Shown: positions 9,014 through 18,210, counted from the stretch's first letter. The stretch: DNA of 64,000 bases from Microcoleus sp. LEGE 07076 (GCF_015207455.1 NZ_JADEWV010000001.1:33450-97449); one strand, 5' to 3'. The notes: generated from the letters alone by a model not told the origin. Made by a program: numbers and translations.

Positions 9014-9355
9014 TTGGCACGTTTTTACACAGATGAAAACTTCCCGCTAGCAGTCGTAGAATTATTGCGGGCTTTGGGTCACGATGTATTAACAGCGAGG
9101 GAAGCAGGGAATGCAAATCTTCAAATTCCTGACGAAGATGTGTTAGCTTTTTCTGCGAGCAATTACCGAACAGTTTTAACGCGAAATCGCCGTCATTTCA
9201 TGCGATTACACATTCAAAACTCTGACCATAGTGGTATTGTTGTTTGCACGGAAGACCCGAATTTTGAAAGGCTGGCAACGCGAATTAATGATGCTATTTC
9301 TACCCTGGATACTTTGAACGGTAAATTGATTCGAGTTAACCGTCCTTCGATGTGA
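9014..9355 (+). CDS. DUF5615 PIN-like toxin
   Basis: 113 residues starting at a TTG three bases after the DUF433 stop; the same position in the second pair is ATG, which supports this start. Visible family features: an N-terminal acidic patch (ARFYTDENFP), GHDVLTAREAGNANLQIPDE, DVLAFSASNYRTVLTRNR and a closing HSGIVVCTED. The Asp/Glu residues of the DEN and DEDV elements and the NR-x2-F segment match the reduced PIN active site of DUF5615 (Mut7-C/PIN-like). Likely an RNase neutralised by the upstream partner; this is family inference. The weak TTG start could keep toxin below antitoxin levels. Confidence 0.8.
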   Translation: MARFYTDENFPLAVVELLRALGHDVLTAREAGNANLQIPDEDVLAFSASNYRTVLTRNRRHFMRLHIQNSDHSGIVVCTEDPNFERLATRINDAISTLDTLNGKLIRVNRPSM

Positions 9356-9449
9356 AAAAAAGCCGTAGCTTGCGGGGCTTGGGCTATCGCCAAATCTAGA
9401 TTTAAGCTAAAATATTAAACATATATTCCCCAATAAATAGGAATAAACT

Positions 9450-9776
9450 ATGACACTCACCGAATTAAAAATCGATCTAGCCTCCTTAAATTCAGCCGAT
9501 AAAGCAGCGGCTATAGAAATTTTACTTCAAACCTTAAGCACTGGTGCTATAGGCATTAAAAAGACTCCCGGCGTGTGTGGCGGCGATGCCTGTGTTGGCA
9601 ATACTCGCATACAAGTTTGGGTACTTGTGGGTTATCGCCGTCTCGGATGCAGCGATGCTGAACTTTTTAAGTGCTATCCCCATTTGACTGCGGCTGATTT
9701 AGTCAATGCTTGGGCTTATGCTGATGCTTACCCAGACGAAATTGAACTAGCAATTAAAGAAAATGAGGAAGCCTAA
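9450..9776 (+). CDS. DUF433 antitoxin-like protein, second intact pair
   Basis: 108 residues with the same architecture as the copies at 8277 and 8663 (KTPGVCGGDACVGNTRIQVW, VGYRRLGCSDAELFKCYPH, LTAADLVNAWAYADAYPDEIE). An AGGAA ribosome site precedes the ATG. The next gene begins three bases after its stop. It differs enough from the 8663 copy to be specific for its own partner, but cross-talk is plausible because the core is nearly identical. Confidence 0.85.
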   Translation: MTLTELKIDLASLNSADKAAAIEILLQTLSTGAIGIKKTPGVCGGDACVGNTRIQVWVLVGYRRLGCSDAELFKCYPHLTAADLVNAWAYADAYPDEIELAIKENEEA

Positions 9777-9779
9777 AAC

Positions 9780-10121
9780 ATGGCACGAATTTATGCAGAC
9801 GAACAGTATCCGTTGCCAGTAGTTGAGTTTCTGCGACCTTTAGGTCACGATGTTTTAACAGTTCAAGAAGCCGGAAACGCAGGATTAGGAATTCCTGATG
9901 AGGATGTATTGGCTTTTGCAGCGAGTAATGAGCGAGCAGTTTTGACTCTCAATCGAGGGGATTTTATTCGACTGCATCGATCGCAACCCGACCATGCTGG
10001 TATTATTATTTGTACTCAAGATAACAACTGGGAAAGACAGGCGACCCGAATTAATGATGCTATTTCTACCCTGGATACTTTGAGTGGTAAATTGATTAGA
10101 GTTAACCGTCCTTCGATCTAA
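9780..10121 (+). CDS. DUF5615 PIN-like toxin, second intact pair
   Basis: 113 residues beginning ARIYADEQYPLPVVEFLRP. It keeps the family acidic residues (ADEQ, IPDEDVLAFAASN) and LTLNRGDFIRLH; the last about 25 residues (INDAISTLDTLSGKLIRV) are almost identical to the toxin at 9014, pointing to duplication or gene conversion. Both toxin genes are followed by AAAAAAGCCGTAGCTTGCGG. Predicted RNase of a DUF433/DUF5615 module; activity is not demonstrated from sequence. Confidence 0.8.
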   Translation: MARIYADEQYPLPVVEFLRPLGHDVLTVQEAGNAGLGIPDEDVLAFAASNERAVLTLNRGDFIRLHRSQPDHAGIIICTQDNNWERQATRINDAISTLDTLSGKLIRVNRPSI

Positions 10122-10478
10122 AAAAAGCCGTAGCTTGCGGGGCCAGGGCGCGCCCTGGTTAAATCCACAGCAATTGTGAGATTCTGTACGCGGCCTTGAC
10201 TGCGTGACTAATCACAATTATGTTGAAATGCTTAAGTTCTGTGAAGAGTTGATGTAGATTGGTAAGTTCGATCGAATACCGGGTGACAACAGCTAGGGTA
10301 ATTTTGCTATGGTTATTAAGGCGGGTCGATCGGGCTGACAAGATTTATCGGTAAAAGTGTAGAGTTCGCTAACTCGTCCGCGCGGGTGGGCTGCGATTTT
10401 TACAACAAATTAGCTGGCCTCAAAACCCAACGTCGTTTACCACAGGATTCCGCAAACAATCCTCAAGGAGTGAAAATC
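10122..10478. other. Non-coding stretch with a 13-mer element and a perfect palindrome
   Basis: TAGCTTGCGGGGC (10131-10143) repeats the element at 9366-9378 and is present inverted at 6398-6410. It is followed by the perfect 16-bp palindrome CCAGGGCGCGCCCTGG (10143-10158). The rest up to the cupin gene carries no recognisable gene. AAGGAG at 10465-10470 is the ribosome binding site that fixes the start of the next CDS. Confidence 0.6.
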
Positions 10479-10898
10479 ATGGTACAAACTCAAGAAATTT
10501 CTCAAATATCTACTCTGCTGGCATCAGCAGCATCCAACGGAATAGCCGCTACAGAATTGCGCCCTTGGGGCTCCTTTACCACCCTTGAAGAAGGCCCGGG
10601 ATATAAAATTAAGCGCATCGAAGTTAAGCCCGGACACCGCCTCAGCCTGCAAATGCACCACCACCGCAGCGAACACTGGATCGTAGTTTGTGGTACCGCA
10701 AAAGTTACTTGCGGTGAAACAGAACAAGTTTTGTTTACAAATCAATCTACCTACGTTCCCCAGTGCATCAATCACCGTCTGGAAAATCCGGGAGTTATTC
10801 CCCTGATTTTAATTGAAGTACAAAACGGCGAATATCTCGGAGAAGATGATATTGTCCGCTTTCAAGACGATTACGCCCGCACAGAAAAGGCGAAGTAA
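10479..10898 (+). CDS. Mannose-6-phosphate isomerase, type II cupin domain
   Basis: 139 residues from the ATG at 10479, chosen because AAGGAG sits 8 bases upstream; an upstream in-frame ATG at 10386 has no ribosome site and adds 31 uncharacteristic residues. The protein is a single cupin: RPWGSFTTLEEGPGYKIKRI, VKPGHRLSLQMHHHRSEHW (metal ligands His-x-His and Glu), GTAKVTCGE and the closing HRLENPG. It corresponds to the C-terminal isomerase domain of bifunctional ManC/AlgA enzymes, which interconvert mannose-6-phosphate and fructose-6-phosphate for GDP-mannose and exopolysaccharide synthesis. Stand-alone versions are common in cyanobacteria. Its 3' end (AAAGGCGAAGTAA) is copied into the tandem duplication that follows. 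Confidence 0.88.
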   Translation: MVQTQEISQISTLLASAASNGIAATELRPWGSFTTLEEGPGYKIKRIEVKPGHRLSLQMHHHRSEHWIVVCGTAKVTCGETEQVLFTNQSTYVPQCINHRLENPGVIPLILIEVQNGEYLGEDDIVRFQDDYARTEKAK

Positions 10899-11336
10899 CC
10901 ATCTAAACTGGTAATGAGTTATTAGTTATTGGTTATTGGTTATTAGTTATTAGTTATTCGCATCGATTAATAACCATAGTCCTGGAGGCATTAGACACCC
11001 GTGCAGGACTGAACTAATAACCCCCAACTAATAACAAATAACCAATAACAAATAACCAATAACCCAATAAAATTAATGATTCATCTGACTCAAACAGCAG
11101 CCACAAAGGCGAAGTAACCATCTAAACTGGTAATGAGTTATTAGTTATTAGTTATTTGTTATTGGTTATTGGTTATTCGCATCGATTAATAACCATAGTC
11201 CTGGAGGCATTAGACACCCGTGCAGGACTGAACTAATAACCCCCAACTAATAACAAATAACCAATAACAAATAACCAATAACCAATAACCCAATAAAATT
11301 AATGATTCATCTGACTCAAACAGCAGCCACAGAAGT
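10886..11336. repeat. Direct tandem duplication of about 220 bp containing heptamer arrays
   Basis: The unit from AAAGGCGAAGTAACC (10886) recurs at 11105, an offset of 219, and the start of the HesB gene (ATG at 11076) recurs at 11302, an offset of 226; the difference is one heptamer in the array. Each copy holds GTTATTAGTTATTGG heptamers, a conserved spacer (TAGTCCTGGAGGCATTAGAC) and the complementary AATAACCAATAAC heptamers, so it can also fold into a hairpin. The duplication fused the first ten HesB codons to the last three cupin codons, leaving a 13-codon frame at 11076-11117 (MIHLTQTAATKAK). Confidence 0.9.
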
Positions 11337-11643
11337 AAAGCGCCTCAAGTCAAAGCATTCCAACCCCAATGCTTTCTTTCGTCTGGGCGTGGAGTCGATC
11401 GGCTGCTCCGGTTTATCTTATACTATGGGTTTTGAAGATGCACCAGGCCCGGAAGATGCTGTATGCGAGTCTGAAGGTGTCCGAGTTGCGATCGACCCCC
11501 AGCACTTAAAATATCTCGACGAGCTCACCTTGGATTATTCAGAAGACTTGATGGGCGGAGGTTTCCGGTTCCACAATCCCAATGCAGCCCAAAGCTGTAG
11601 CTGCGGCAACTCCTTTTCGGCCAAGGAACAATCAGTAGGATGA
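11302..11643 (+). CDS. Iron-sulfur cluster assembly A-type carrier (HesB/SufA/IscA family)
   Basis: 113 residues, the standard length for A-type carriers. Three conserved cysteines are seen: C35 in GCSGLSY and the C99-x-C101 pair in SCSCGNSF. These ligate or transfer Fe-S clusters to apoproteins in the SUF pathway. The N-terminus (MIHLTQTAATEVKRL) and GFRFHNPNAAQ are typical. The start codon lies in the second copy of a tandem duplication, so its promoter and leader region are a rearranged copy; the original leader is at about 10900-11075. A sufE gene is present elsewhere in the window (49841) but not linked. Exact subtype (SufA, IscA or ErpA) cannot be set by eye. Confidence 0.92.
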   Translation: MIHLTQTAATEVKRLKSKHSNPNAFFRLGVESIGCSGLSYTMGFEDAPGPEDAVCESEGVRVAIDPQHLKYLDELTLDYSEDLMGGGFRFHNPNAAQSCSCGNSFSAKEQSVG

Positions 11644-11830
11644 CACTCAAAGACTTAGAAACTGTTACAGTTTATCGTCAGCAAAGTAAACCAATTGTAT
11701 TGAAAAATGTAGATGTTTTGACTTTTGCATAACTGTTTCCCGGTTGGTAATTGCCAATTTATGAACTTTTTTCTCAACGGCCGCCGCCAATTGTTAGTGA
11801 AGCAAAAACTCAAGCATAATTTGAGATTTT
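11640..11830 (+). pseudogene. Possible 3' relic of a Uma2-type nuclease gene
   Basis: Overlapping the HesB stop (ATGA), a frame reads VTVYRQQSKPIVLKNVDVL, then stop, LFPGW, stop, LPIYELFSQRPPP. This order (VYRP-x-VL-x-LPGF-x-LPI-x-ELF) is like the C-terminal tail of Uma2 (DUF820) proteins. The 5' part with catalytic residues is absent and two stops interrupt it. The call rests on a weak, short pattern. Confidence 0.35.
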
Positions 11831-12011
11831 AATACAAGTATTTATTATTAAAAATCACAGTCGTCCCGCCTTTATTAACACAAATTTATATAGCGGTTCT
11901 CAAGCTTGGTGAGGTATAAGCTGTCGCGCAAATAAACATTGCAGATTCAGGGCCCGAATAATTTTATTTTTTTGTGACATACAGTTTAAATGCCGCAACA
12001 GCTTACCATAT

Positions 12012-12146
12012 ACCAGACTTCTTGCAAAAATAGTTAGGACCCGCTCCGAAAGTGCCCATCCCACAAAAATCTTTTTTTATTGTGGGATGGACTTTGAGCA
12101 TCGTCCCAAAATTTGATTAAAAGGATTTTTGCAATCTTGTCTACTA
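12012..12146. repeat. Palindromic MITE-like element, copy 1
   Basis: Starts with TTGCAAAAATAGTTAGGAC and ends with GGATTTTTGCAA, complementary termini, with an internal stem CATCCCACAA...TTGTGGGATG. The same termini and a CCCACAA/TTGTGGG core recur at 18295-18410. No ORF inside. It lies in the about 500-base gene-free stretch 11831-12343. Confidence 0.7.
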
Positions 12147-12215
12147 TATACCGTATGCCCGGTTTGGCCTATGCCCACGGATGCCAGCGGCACCTCATAT
12201 GAGATATCGAAAGGC

Positions 12216-12332
12216 TATATATAGCGGTTCTCACAAAGGTGAGGTATGCTTTTAGGCCCGATGCTTTTAGGCCCAATTCCCTATTCCCAATTCCCACTCC
12301 TAGCACCTCATCTTTGTGAGAAAGGCTATATA
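12216..12332. repeat. Inverted repeat downstream of UPF0182 gene
   Basis: TATATAGCGGTTCTCACAAA (about 12218) is largely complementary to TTTGTGAGAAAGGCTATATA (about 12312-12331); a third partial copy (ATAGCGGTTCTCAAGCTTGG) is at 11891. It ends 12 bases before the UPF0182 stop codon and may serve as its terminator. Confidence 0.55.
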
Positions 12333-12343
12333 CATATCCCCCA

Positions 12344-15300
12344 TCAATTCACAGCCGGGGCTGTTGATTCTACAGGCCGAATAATTGCCGGTTTATTGAT
12401 AGACTTTTCTTGAAAAAGTGCCTTGAGTGCCAAGTCCAGATTTTCGGCCATGACGATGCGGTTTTCATAGGCAACAATAACTCTAACTAAAGTTGGTAAA
12501 CTATTGCGCTCTGCTTCTAAATAAAGAGGTTCTACGTACAGCAAAGATTGTTCAATTGGAATGACTAATAAATTTCCTTGAATTGCTTTCGATCCCTGGC
12601 GATTCCAGAGAGATATTTGTTCCGAAATAACCGGGTCTTGATTAATTAAAGCTTCTATTTGTTCCGGCCCGTAAACTAATCGCTGTTTGGGAAACTGGTA
12701 TAACAGCAATTTTCCGTAATTTTCGTCGTCCGATCGCCCTGCAATCCAAGCAATTAAATTGTTGCGACTTACTGGTGTAAATGGGAGCAGCAAAATAAAC
12801 TCTTCGGAAGTTTCCGTCGGCAGTTTCGTAATCAAATAGTAAGGTGCTACCGCCTGCTGTTCGCTGCCATAAATTTCATTGGGAACTCGCCACAAATCCT
12901 CCCGATTGTAAAATACTTGCGGATCTTCCATGTGATAAGTTAGCAAGCGTTCCGATTGAAAGCTCAACAAATCTATGGGATATCTAATATGTTTGCGGAT
13001 AGCTGGAGGCATTTTGTCAAGGGGTTTGAAGACTCCGGGAAAGATCCGAATCCAACTGTCGATAATCGGGTCTGAGGGATTGGTAACATAGAATTCAACT
13101 GATCCGTTGTAAGCGTCAATGACTACTTTTACGGAGTTGCGGATGTAGTTAAATTCGTTTTTGCCCGGATCGGAATACGGGTAGCGATCGCTCGCTGTAT
13201 AGGCATCGATAATCCAGTAAAGATAGTTAGGAGGATTATTAGTTTTTGACGAAGCCTGCTGATTTTTTTTGCCAATGTTATTATTGTTATTTTTTTCTAT
13301 ATCACCTTTATTAAGATTGGCGTTTGCTACTACCAAATACGGGTCTGAATCGTAGCGCAAAAAAGGAGCGATCGCCCGGACTCTTTTGTTAATGTTGCGG
13401 CGGTACAACAATTTAGTTTCGGGCGTAAAATTGCGAGTCAGCGCCATTTGCCAATTTTTGAGATACCCAGCAAACAGCCAGCGTCGCCACAGAGAACCGA
13501 TCGCAATTCCGCCTCTACCGCTGTAATTGTTGTAAACATTTTCTTCGCCGCTGGGATAGTCAAATTCCTTGACTTGTGTGGGTGTCATCACGTCTGTATC
13601 TGTGACTGCGCCGTAGTAAATGCGCGGATTGCCGATCGGGATACTCACCCGAACTCGATCGCTAGTTACATCTAAAGCAGTTTCTCCTGTCTCGGCTGCA
13701 ACTCCAATATCTTTAACAAAATAATCGGGTAAACCGCCGACACCGACTGTGTTTACCGGAGAAAGAGTAAAGCCGTAACCGTGAGTGTACACCAGATGTT
13801 CGTTCACCCAAGTTTGAGCTTCCGGCGCAACTGCTGTATAGTCTAGTTCCCGCGCCGCCAGAATTACTTGCTGGCTTTCAGTATCTCCCTTTTTTGCTGT
13901 TTTGTTTTTGATCGTGTAGCGATCGATATCCGCATCAGGAAATGTATAATAAGGTCTGATTTGCTGTAACTGTCGGTTAGTTTGCAGCAGCGGTCGCTTG
14001 TCCCACAGCCGGATGTTGCTAACAGTCAGTTGATTTTTTTCTAAATCTTTATATGTCAGTTTCCCGGCTGGATCGAAAGTTTTGATTTCGAGTTTTTTGA
14101 GGTCAAAAGCTTCTTGAGTAAAGGCAATGCTGCGCTGGATGTACGGCTGTTCTCGCGCTAATTCGTTGGGCTTGACTATCAGTTGCTGCACAATTTTTGG
14201 CAGCAGCCAACCTCCCAAAAAACTCAAACTCAGCCACGTTAAAATAATCTGTTTTATCAGTTTATTTTTAATTTTGAATTGCCCAACCTGGTACAGCATC
14301 AAAAGTGCGATCGCCAGCGCCAAAATACTCAACAATCCGTAGACGGGCAACCGCACTGTCACGTCAGTATAATTCGCCCCGTAGGTAACGTCTCCGCGCG
14401 AGTACATCAACGCGTAGCGCCCCAGCCAGTACCGGAGTGCGGTGGCTAGCATGAAAGCTCCACCTAAGCCGTACAAGTGCCGCTGCTGCGATCGCGAAAA
14501 CCCCAAGAATATGCCTTTACTCAGGCTATTTCCCGACAGCAAATATGTTAAAGCGCCAGATACTAAACCGTACAAAAATACAACTGTCAGCCCTAAGTTT
14601 AGCAACTCCAAAATTGGGAAAACAAATACATAAAAACTAATATTGTGGTTAAAAATAGGGTCAGTCGTGTTAAAATCAGCATGGCGGAAATATTGCAAGA
14701 CTTTTGTCCAGCTACTGACGGCAATTAGCCCGATCGCCAAACTGAGAAAAAGAGCGATCGCCCGCAGCCAAAAATCCGGCTTAACTGCTACAGCCAAGAT
14801 TGTCCCCAGCAGCAAGCCCAACTGCCACCACTCAGAAAATAGCTGCACCGCCCCAGGCTGGATTGACTCAATGCCTAACTGTACGGGTATTGGAGGCAAA
14901 TTGCCCCCTATACCGAGATAGGTGAGGCTGTTTGCAGCTAACAGCCCGCAGTGAATTACCGTCAAAGTGGCGATCGCACTCAATCCGAATACCGCCAACA
15001 GCAGCCACGAAAAACTAATTGGAGATTTAGCAACAGGTGATTCGTAATTCTTTCCCGTTTTGTTCCCCATCAGTGAAGCGAATAGCGCCGTCGCCACCGG
15101 CGATTTTGTTTCCTGTGCCGGATGTTCCAGGCGGCGAGCTAAAGCCAAATTTCCGAACAAAAAGGCAGAAGAAACAATAATTGCGATCGTCCCCAGCAAC
15201 CCTTGAGTTTTCAGCTTTAACAGCAAAACCTGAAGATATCCAACTTCCTCAAACCAGAGAATTTCTGCCGCAATGCGGGAGCAAAACTCAAAAAATAACC

Positions 15301-15349
15301 ACAGCCCTACCAGCCCTAAAATTAATTGATAAATTCGCTTAATAGTCAT
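12344..15349 (-). CDS. UPF0182 family membrane protein
   Basis: 1001 residues, the usual size of UPF0182 (COG1615). The N-terminal third carries seven predicted membrane segments (for example LILGLVGLWLFFEF near 9-22 and GLLGTIAIIVSSAFLFGNLA near 50-69). The remainder is a large soluble, presumably extracytoplasmic region with family hallmarks EHLVYTHGYGFTLSPVN, RRNINKRVRAIAPFLRYD, YLYWIIDAYTASDRYPYSDP and a tail with many aromatic residues. An Asn/Lys-rich low-complexity insertion (about residues 697-710, NNNNIGKKNQQ) interrupts the soluble domain. The molecular function of UPF0182 is not known. It appears monocistronic; its promoter region contains TCATTAG heptamers. Confidence 0.93.
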   Translation of the reverse strand: MTIKRIYQLILGLVGLWLFFEFCSRIAAEILWFEEVGYLQVLLLKLKTQGLLGTIAIIVSSAFLFGNLALARRLEHPAQETKSPVATALFASLMGNKTGKNYESPVAKSPISFSWLLLAVFGLSAIATLTVIHCGLLAANSLTYLGIGGNLPPIPVQLGIESIQPGAVQLFSEWWQLGLLLGTILAVAVKPDFWLRAIALFLSLAIGLIAVSSWTKVLQYFRHADFNTTDPIFNHNISFYVFVFPILELLNLGLTVVFLYGLVSGALTYLLSGNSLSKGIFLGFSRSQQRHLYGLGGAFMLATALRYWLGRYALMYSRGDVTYGANYTDVTVRLPVYGLLSILALAIALLMLYQVGQFKIKNKLIKQIILTWLSLSFLGGWLLPKIVQQLIVKPNELAREQPYIQRSIAFTQEAFDLKKLEIKTFDPAGKLTYKDLEKNQLTVSNIRLWDKRPLLQTNRQLQQIRPYYTFPDADIDRYTIKNKTAKKGDTESQQVILAARELDYTAVAPEAQTWVNEHLVYTHGYGFTLSPVNTVGVGGLPDYFVKDIGVAAETGETALDVTSDRVRVSIPIGNPRIYYGAVTDTDVMTPTQVKEFDYPSGEENVYNNYSGRGGIAIGSLWRRWLFAGYLKNWQMALTRNFTPETKLLYRRNINKRVRAIAPFLRYDSDPYLVVANANLNKGDIEKNNNNNIGKKNQQASSKTNNPPNYLYWIIDAYTASDRYPYSDPGKNEFNYIRNSVKVVIDAYNGSVEFYVTNPSDPIIDSWIRIFPGVFKPLDKMPPAIRKHIRYPIDLLSFQSERLLTYHMEDPQVFYNREDLWRVPNEIYGSEQQAVAPYYLITKLPTETSEEFILLLPFTPVSRNNLIAWIAGRSDDENYGKLLLYQFPKQRLVYGPEQIEALINQDPVISEQISLWNRQGSKAIQGNLLVIPIEQSLLYVEPLYLEAERNSLPTLVRVIVAYENRIVMAENLDLALKALFQEKSINKPAIIRPVESTAPAVN

Positions 15350-15526
15350 TAGTCATTAGTTTATAAGAGTCATTAGTCATTAGTTTATAAGAGTCATTAG
15401 TCAGCAGTCATTAGTCATTAGTTGGGAATCATTAATAATCTTCAACAATAACAAGCGACCAATGACTAATAAAGTTCGCCAGTGGGGACAGCAAAACATG
15501 ACGTTGGACTAATGACTAATGACCAA
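15346..15526. repeat. Heptamer array with 24-base supra-unit
   Basis: GTCATTAGTCATTAGTTTAT with AAGA makes a 24-base unit repeated twice from 15346, followed by further TCATTAG copies and the complementary AATGACTAATAA at 15460-15520. This is the short tandemly repeated repetitive (STRR) type common in filamentous cyanobacteria. It separates hemA from the UPF0182 gene. Confidence 0.8.
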
Positions 15527-16819
15527 CTAGCTGTACTGCTGATTGACATCCACATCCAAATTAAACAGCGTTTGCAAAGTCTGCATCGCTTGCCTGCGCG
15601 CCTCAATATCCTGCTGAGCGCGCAACTGTACCATCGGATCGTGCAAAATCTTATTCACAATCCCCCTGGTTAAAGATTCAATCACATCTTGATGTTTCTC
15701 TGAAAACTCAGAGCCCAGACGCGACAAAGCTTTTTCTAACTCTTGTTCCCGAATCAATTCTATCTTATCCCGCAAACAGCTAATAGTAGGAACAGTTTCC
15801 AGACTTCGCCACCAGACATCAAAAGCCCCCACTTCCTGTTCCAGCAGGCCCTGAGCTTCCATTGCCATTTTGCGGCGGCTTTCGTGATTTTGAGCTACCA
15901 CGGCCTTCAAGTCGTCTACATTAAACGACTTCACATTAGCGAGTTCCTTCGCATCCGAATCAACGTTGCGCGGTACAGAAATGTCCACCAACATCAAAGG
16001 GCGGCTCAAGTCTAAAACAGCTTCTAACTTAGCTTTATTTAACAGCGGATCTGTAGCAGCCGTACAGGTAAAAACCAAATCAGAATCTGCAATTACCTGC
16101 ATCATTTCCGAGAGCAGATACAGGTGCAATTGTGCCTCTTTAAACTGGTCTGCTAGCTCCTGACCCCCCCGCACAGAGCGGTTGACGATCGCAATATGGC
16201 TAGCGCCTTTCGAGAGCAAATGCTGCACCAAAAGCCGCGACATTTTACCGGCACCGATAATCGCAATGCGGCTGCTTGCTAAATGCTGACCTTTCAATTG
16301 AGCCAATTCTGCCGCCGCCGAACTGATCGAAACCGCACCCGTACCGATGCTAGTTTCGGTGCGAACTCGCTTCCCTGCTGTGAGAGCTTGCTTGAACAAA
16401 CGCTCTAAAATTCTGCCGACACCTTTGTACTGCTGGGCTAGTTTGTGAGTTTGTTTCACCTGAGCCAAAATTTGTCCTTCTCCGAGCACCAAACTATCGA
16501 GGCCCGAAGCAACTCGCATCAAGTGCATCACCGCATCTTCGTGCAGCAAAATAAACAGGTGAGGGCGCAAAGACTGCACATAAACTTTACTGCATTCGGA
16601 AAGGAACTGAATCACCTCTCGCACACCAGGTTCCGACTCGCTGGTAACAATATAAATTTCTAAGCGGTTGCAAGTGCTGAGGATGGCAACTTCAAGAATG
16701 TGGGGGTAGCCGCGCAATTGGGCGATCGCCGCTTCAATCTTCGGTTCTGGAATGCTCAGCTTTTCGCGAACTTCAACCGGCGCTGTTTTGTGGCTGAGAC
16801 CTACGACTGCAATATTCAT
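15527..16819 (-). CDS. hemA: Glutamyl-tRNA reductase
   Basis: 430 residues. First committed enzyme of tetrapyrrole synthesis: reduces glutamate on tRNA-Glu with NADPH to glutamate-1-semialdehyde, for chlorophyll, heme and bilins. The N-terminal catalytic domain shows [16 protein letters not shown] and the nucleophile Cys50 in [10 protein letters not shown] Rossmann NADPH domain follows ([17 protein letters not shown], about 186-202), then the C-terminal dimerisation helices ([18 protein letters not shown]). Start ATG at 16817-16819 gives the expected [10 protein letters not shown]. Heptamer repeats lie on both sides; no operon partner. Feedback control by heme, known for this enzyme, is not readable here. 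Confidence 0.97.
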   Translation of the reverse strand: MNIAVVGLSHKTAPVEVREKLSIPEPKIEAAIAQLRGYPHILEVAILSTCNRLEIYIVTSESEPGVREVIQFLSECSKVYVQSLRPHLFILLHEDAVMHLMRVASGLDSLVLGEGQILAQVKQTHKLAQQYKGVGRILERLFKQALTAGKRVRTETSIGTGAVSISSAAAELAQLKGQHLASSRIAIIGAGKMSRLLVQHLLSKGASHIAIVNRSVRGGQELADQFKEAQLHLYLLSEMMQVIADSDLVFTCTAATDPLLNKAKLEAVLDLSRPLMLVDISVPRNVDSDAKELANVKSFNVDDLKAVVAQNHESRRKMAMEAQGLLEQEVGAFDVWWRSLETVPTISCLRDKIELIREQELEKALSRLGSEFSEKHQDVIESLTRGIVNKILHDPMVQLRAQQDIEARRQAMQTLQTLFNLDVDVNQQYS

Positions 16820-16855
16820 ATCTGTGATTTGTCACTATTTATTTCTTACTTGTTA

Positions 16856-16966
16856 ACAGTCACCTGTTATTAGTTCTTAGTTTATCGCTAATTACCAATC
16901 ACGGGTGACTGTTAACAGTCAACAGTCAACAGTCAACACTCATCAACAGCTAACCGCTAACTAATG
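16856..16966. repeat. Heptamer repeats between hemA and glpX
   Basis: GTCACCTGTTATTAG and CAGTCAACAGTCAACAGTCAACA arrays. Inverted partners (TGACTGTTAACAGTC) allow a hairpin at about 16906-16922. No coding content. Confidence 0.7.
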
Positions 16967-16967
16967 A

Positions 16968-18005
16968 CTAATTCAATTGCAGAGATTTCGGCTGGTCAAA
17001 CATATGGATTGTATCCACAAACCGAGCCGTCTTCGACTGAGAAGAAATTACCAAACTTTCAGTACGAGCGCCGCCGCCAAAAAACCGAACTCCATCCATC
17101 AGCGTTCCGGGAGTAATTCCGCAAGCTGCAAACAGCACAGTTTCGCCAGATGCCAACTCTTCAGCATTATAAATCTTGTCTGGATCTGTGATGCCCATTT
17201 CTTTAAGACGGGCGAGATTGCTCTCTTTGCTTTCACCGATCAAACCAGTTTTGACAACAGCCGGATCGTAAATTAACTGACCTTGGAAGTGACCGCCCAA
17301 ACAGCGCATTGCCGCTGCCGAAATCACACCTTCTGGTGCAGCGCCAATACCCATAAGTGCGTGGATGTTGGAACCAGAAAACGCGCAAGAAATTGCTGCC
17401 GAAACGTCGCCGTCGCTGATCAGCCGAACTCTTGCACCCGCTTCCCTAATTTCCTTAATTAAACCTTTGTGCCGATCGCGATCCATCACCACCACCACCA
17501 AATCTTCAATACTGCGACCTAGGCAATCTGAGATGATTTTGAGGTTTTGGGTTGGCGTCTTGCGAATATCTACATGATTTTTAGCAGCCGCAGGAGCCGC
17601 CAATTTGTTCATGTAGAAATCCGGAGCCGCAAACAAACCGCCTTTTTCCGAGATTGCCAAAACTGCCATCGAACCGTTTTGACCGTAAGCAACTAAGTTA
17701 GTACCTTCGCAGGGGTCAACAGCGATGTCAATTTCGATCAATTCATCTAGATTGCAGACATCTTTGGCATCTTCGCGAGTACAAATACCTACTTGTTCCC
17801 CGATGTAAAGCATGGGTGCGTCATCGCGTTCGCCTTCGCCGATCACGATGCGGCCGCGCATATGAATTTTGTTCATACGCTCGCGCATGGCTTCTACGGC
17901 TACGCGATCGGCTTCATCTTTTTCGCCTTTGCCCATCAAGCGAGCGGAGGCGATGGCTGCCTGCTCGACTACTTCGATAATCTCTAAACCGATTACATTG
18001 TCCAC
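16968..18005 (-). CDS. glpX: Class II fructose-1,6-bisphosphatase / sedoheptulose-1,7-bisphosphatase
   Basis: 345 residues. GlpX-type phosphatase; in cyanobacteria this enzyme (F-I) dephosphorylates both fructose-1,6- and sedoheptulose-1,7-bisphosphate in the Calvin cycle. Motifs seen: [16 protein letters not shown], the metal-binding [47 protein letters not shown] and [15 protein letters not shown]. The start is a GTG at 18003-18005 (MDNVIGLEI), supported by a GGGAGG ribosome site ten bases upstream (18015-18020 on this strand as CCTCCC). An internal Lys/Glu-rich segment ([10 protein letters not shown]) is typical. Redox regulation by thioredoxin is known for some members but cannot be judged here. 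Monocistronic by spacing. Confidence 0.96.
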   Translation of the reverse strand: MDNVIGLEIIEVVEQAAIASARLMGKGEKDEADRVAVEAMRERMNKIHMRGRIVIGEGERDDAPMLYIGEQVGICTREDAKDVCNLDELIEIDIAVDPCEGTNLVAYGQNGSMAVLAISEKGGLFAAPDFYMNKLAAPAAAKNHVDIRKTPTQNLKIISDCLGRSIEDLVVVVMDRDRHKGLIKEIREAGARVRLISDGDVSAAISCAFSGSNIHALMGIGAAPEGVISAAAMRCLGGHFQGQLIYDPAVVKTGLIGESKESNLARLKEMGITDPDKIYNAEELASGETVLFAACGITPGTLMDGVRFFGGGARTESLVISSQSKTARFVDTIHMFDQPKSLQLN

Positions 18006-18210
18006 GAACTATATCCTCCCAAATGCTGATGCTTGCCTGTGCTCTAGAGCACTCCCAGCCATCAAGTTTATCAGAGGCGGGGATCTCGCGAGCGCAAGCA
18101 GTTGCTTTGTTTGTGTTAACTTTTGCTTCTTTCTGGCGCGTCGGGCCGGAGGGGGTGTGGGGTGCGGTATGTGGGGGAGATGTGATGTTCCCGCACCCCA
18201 CTGTATTTTT

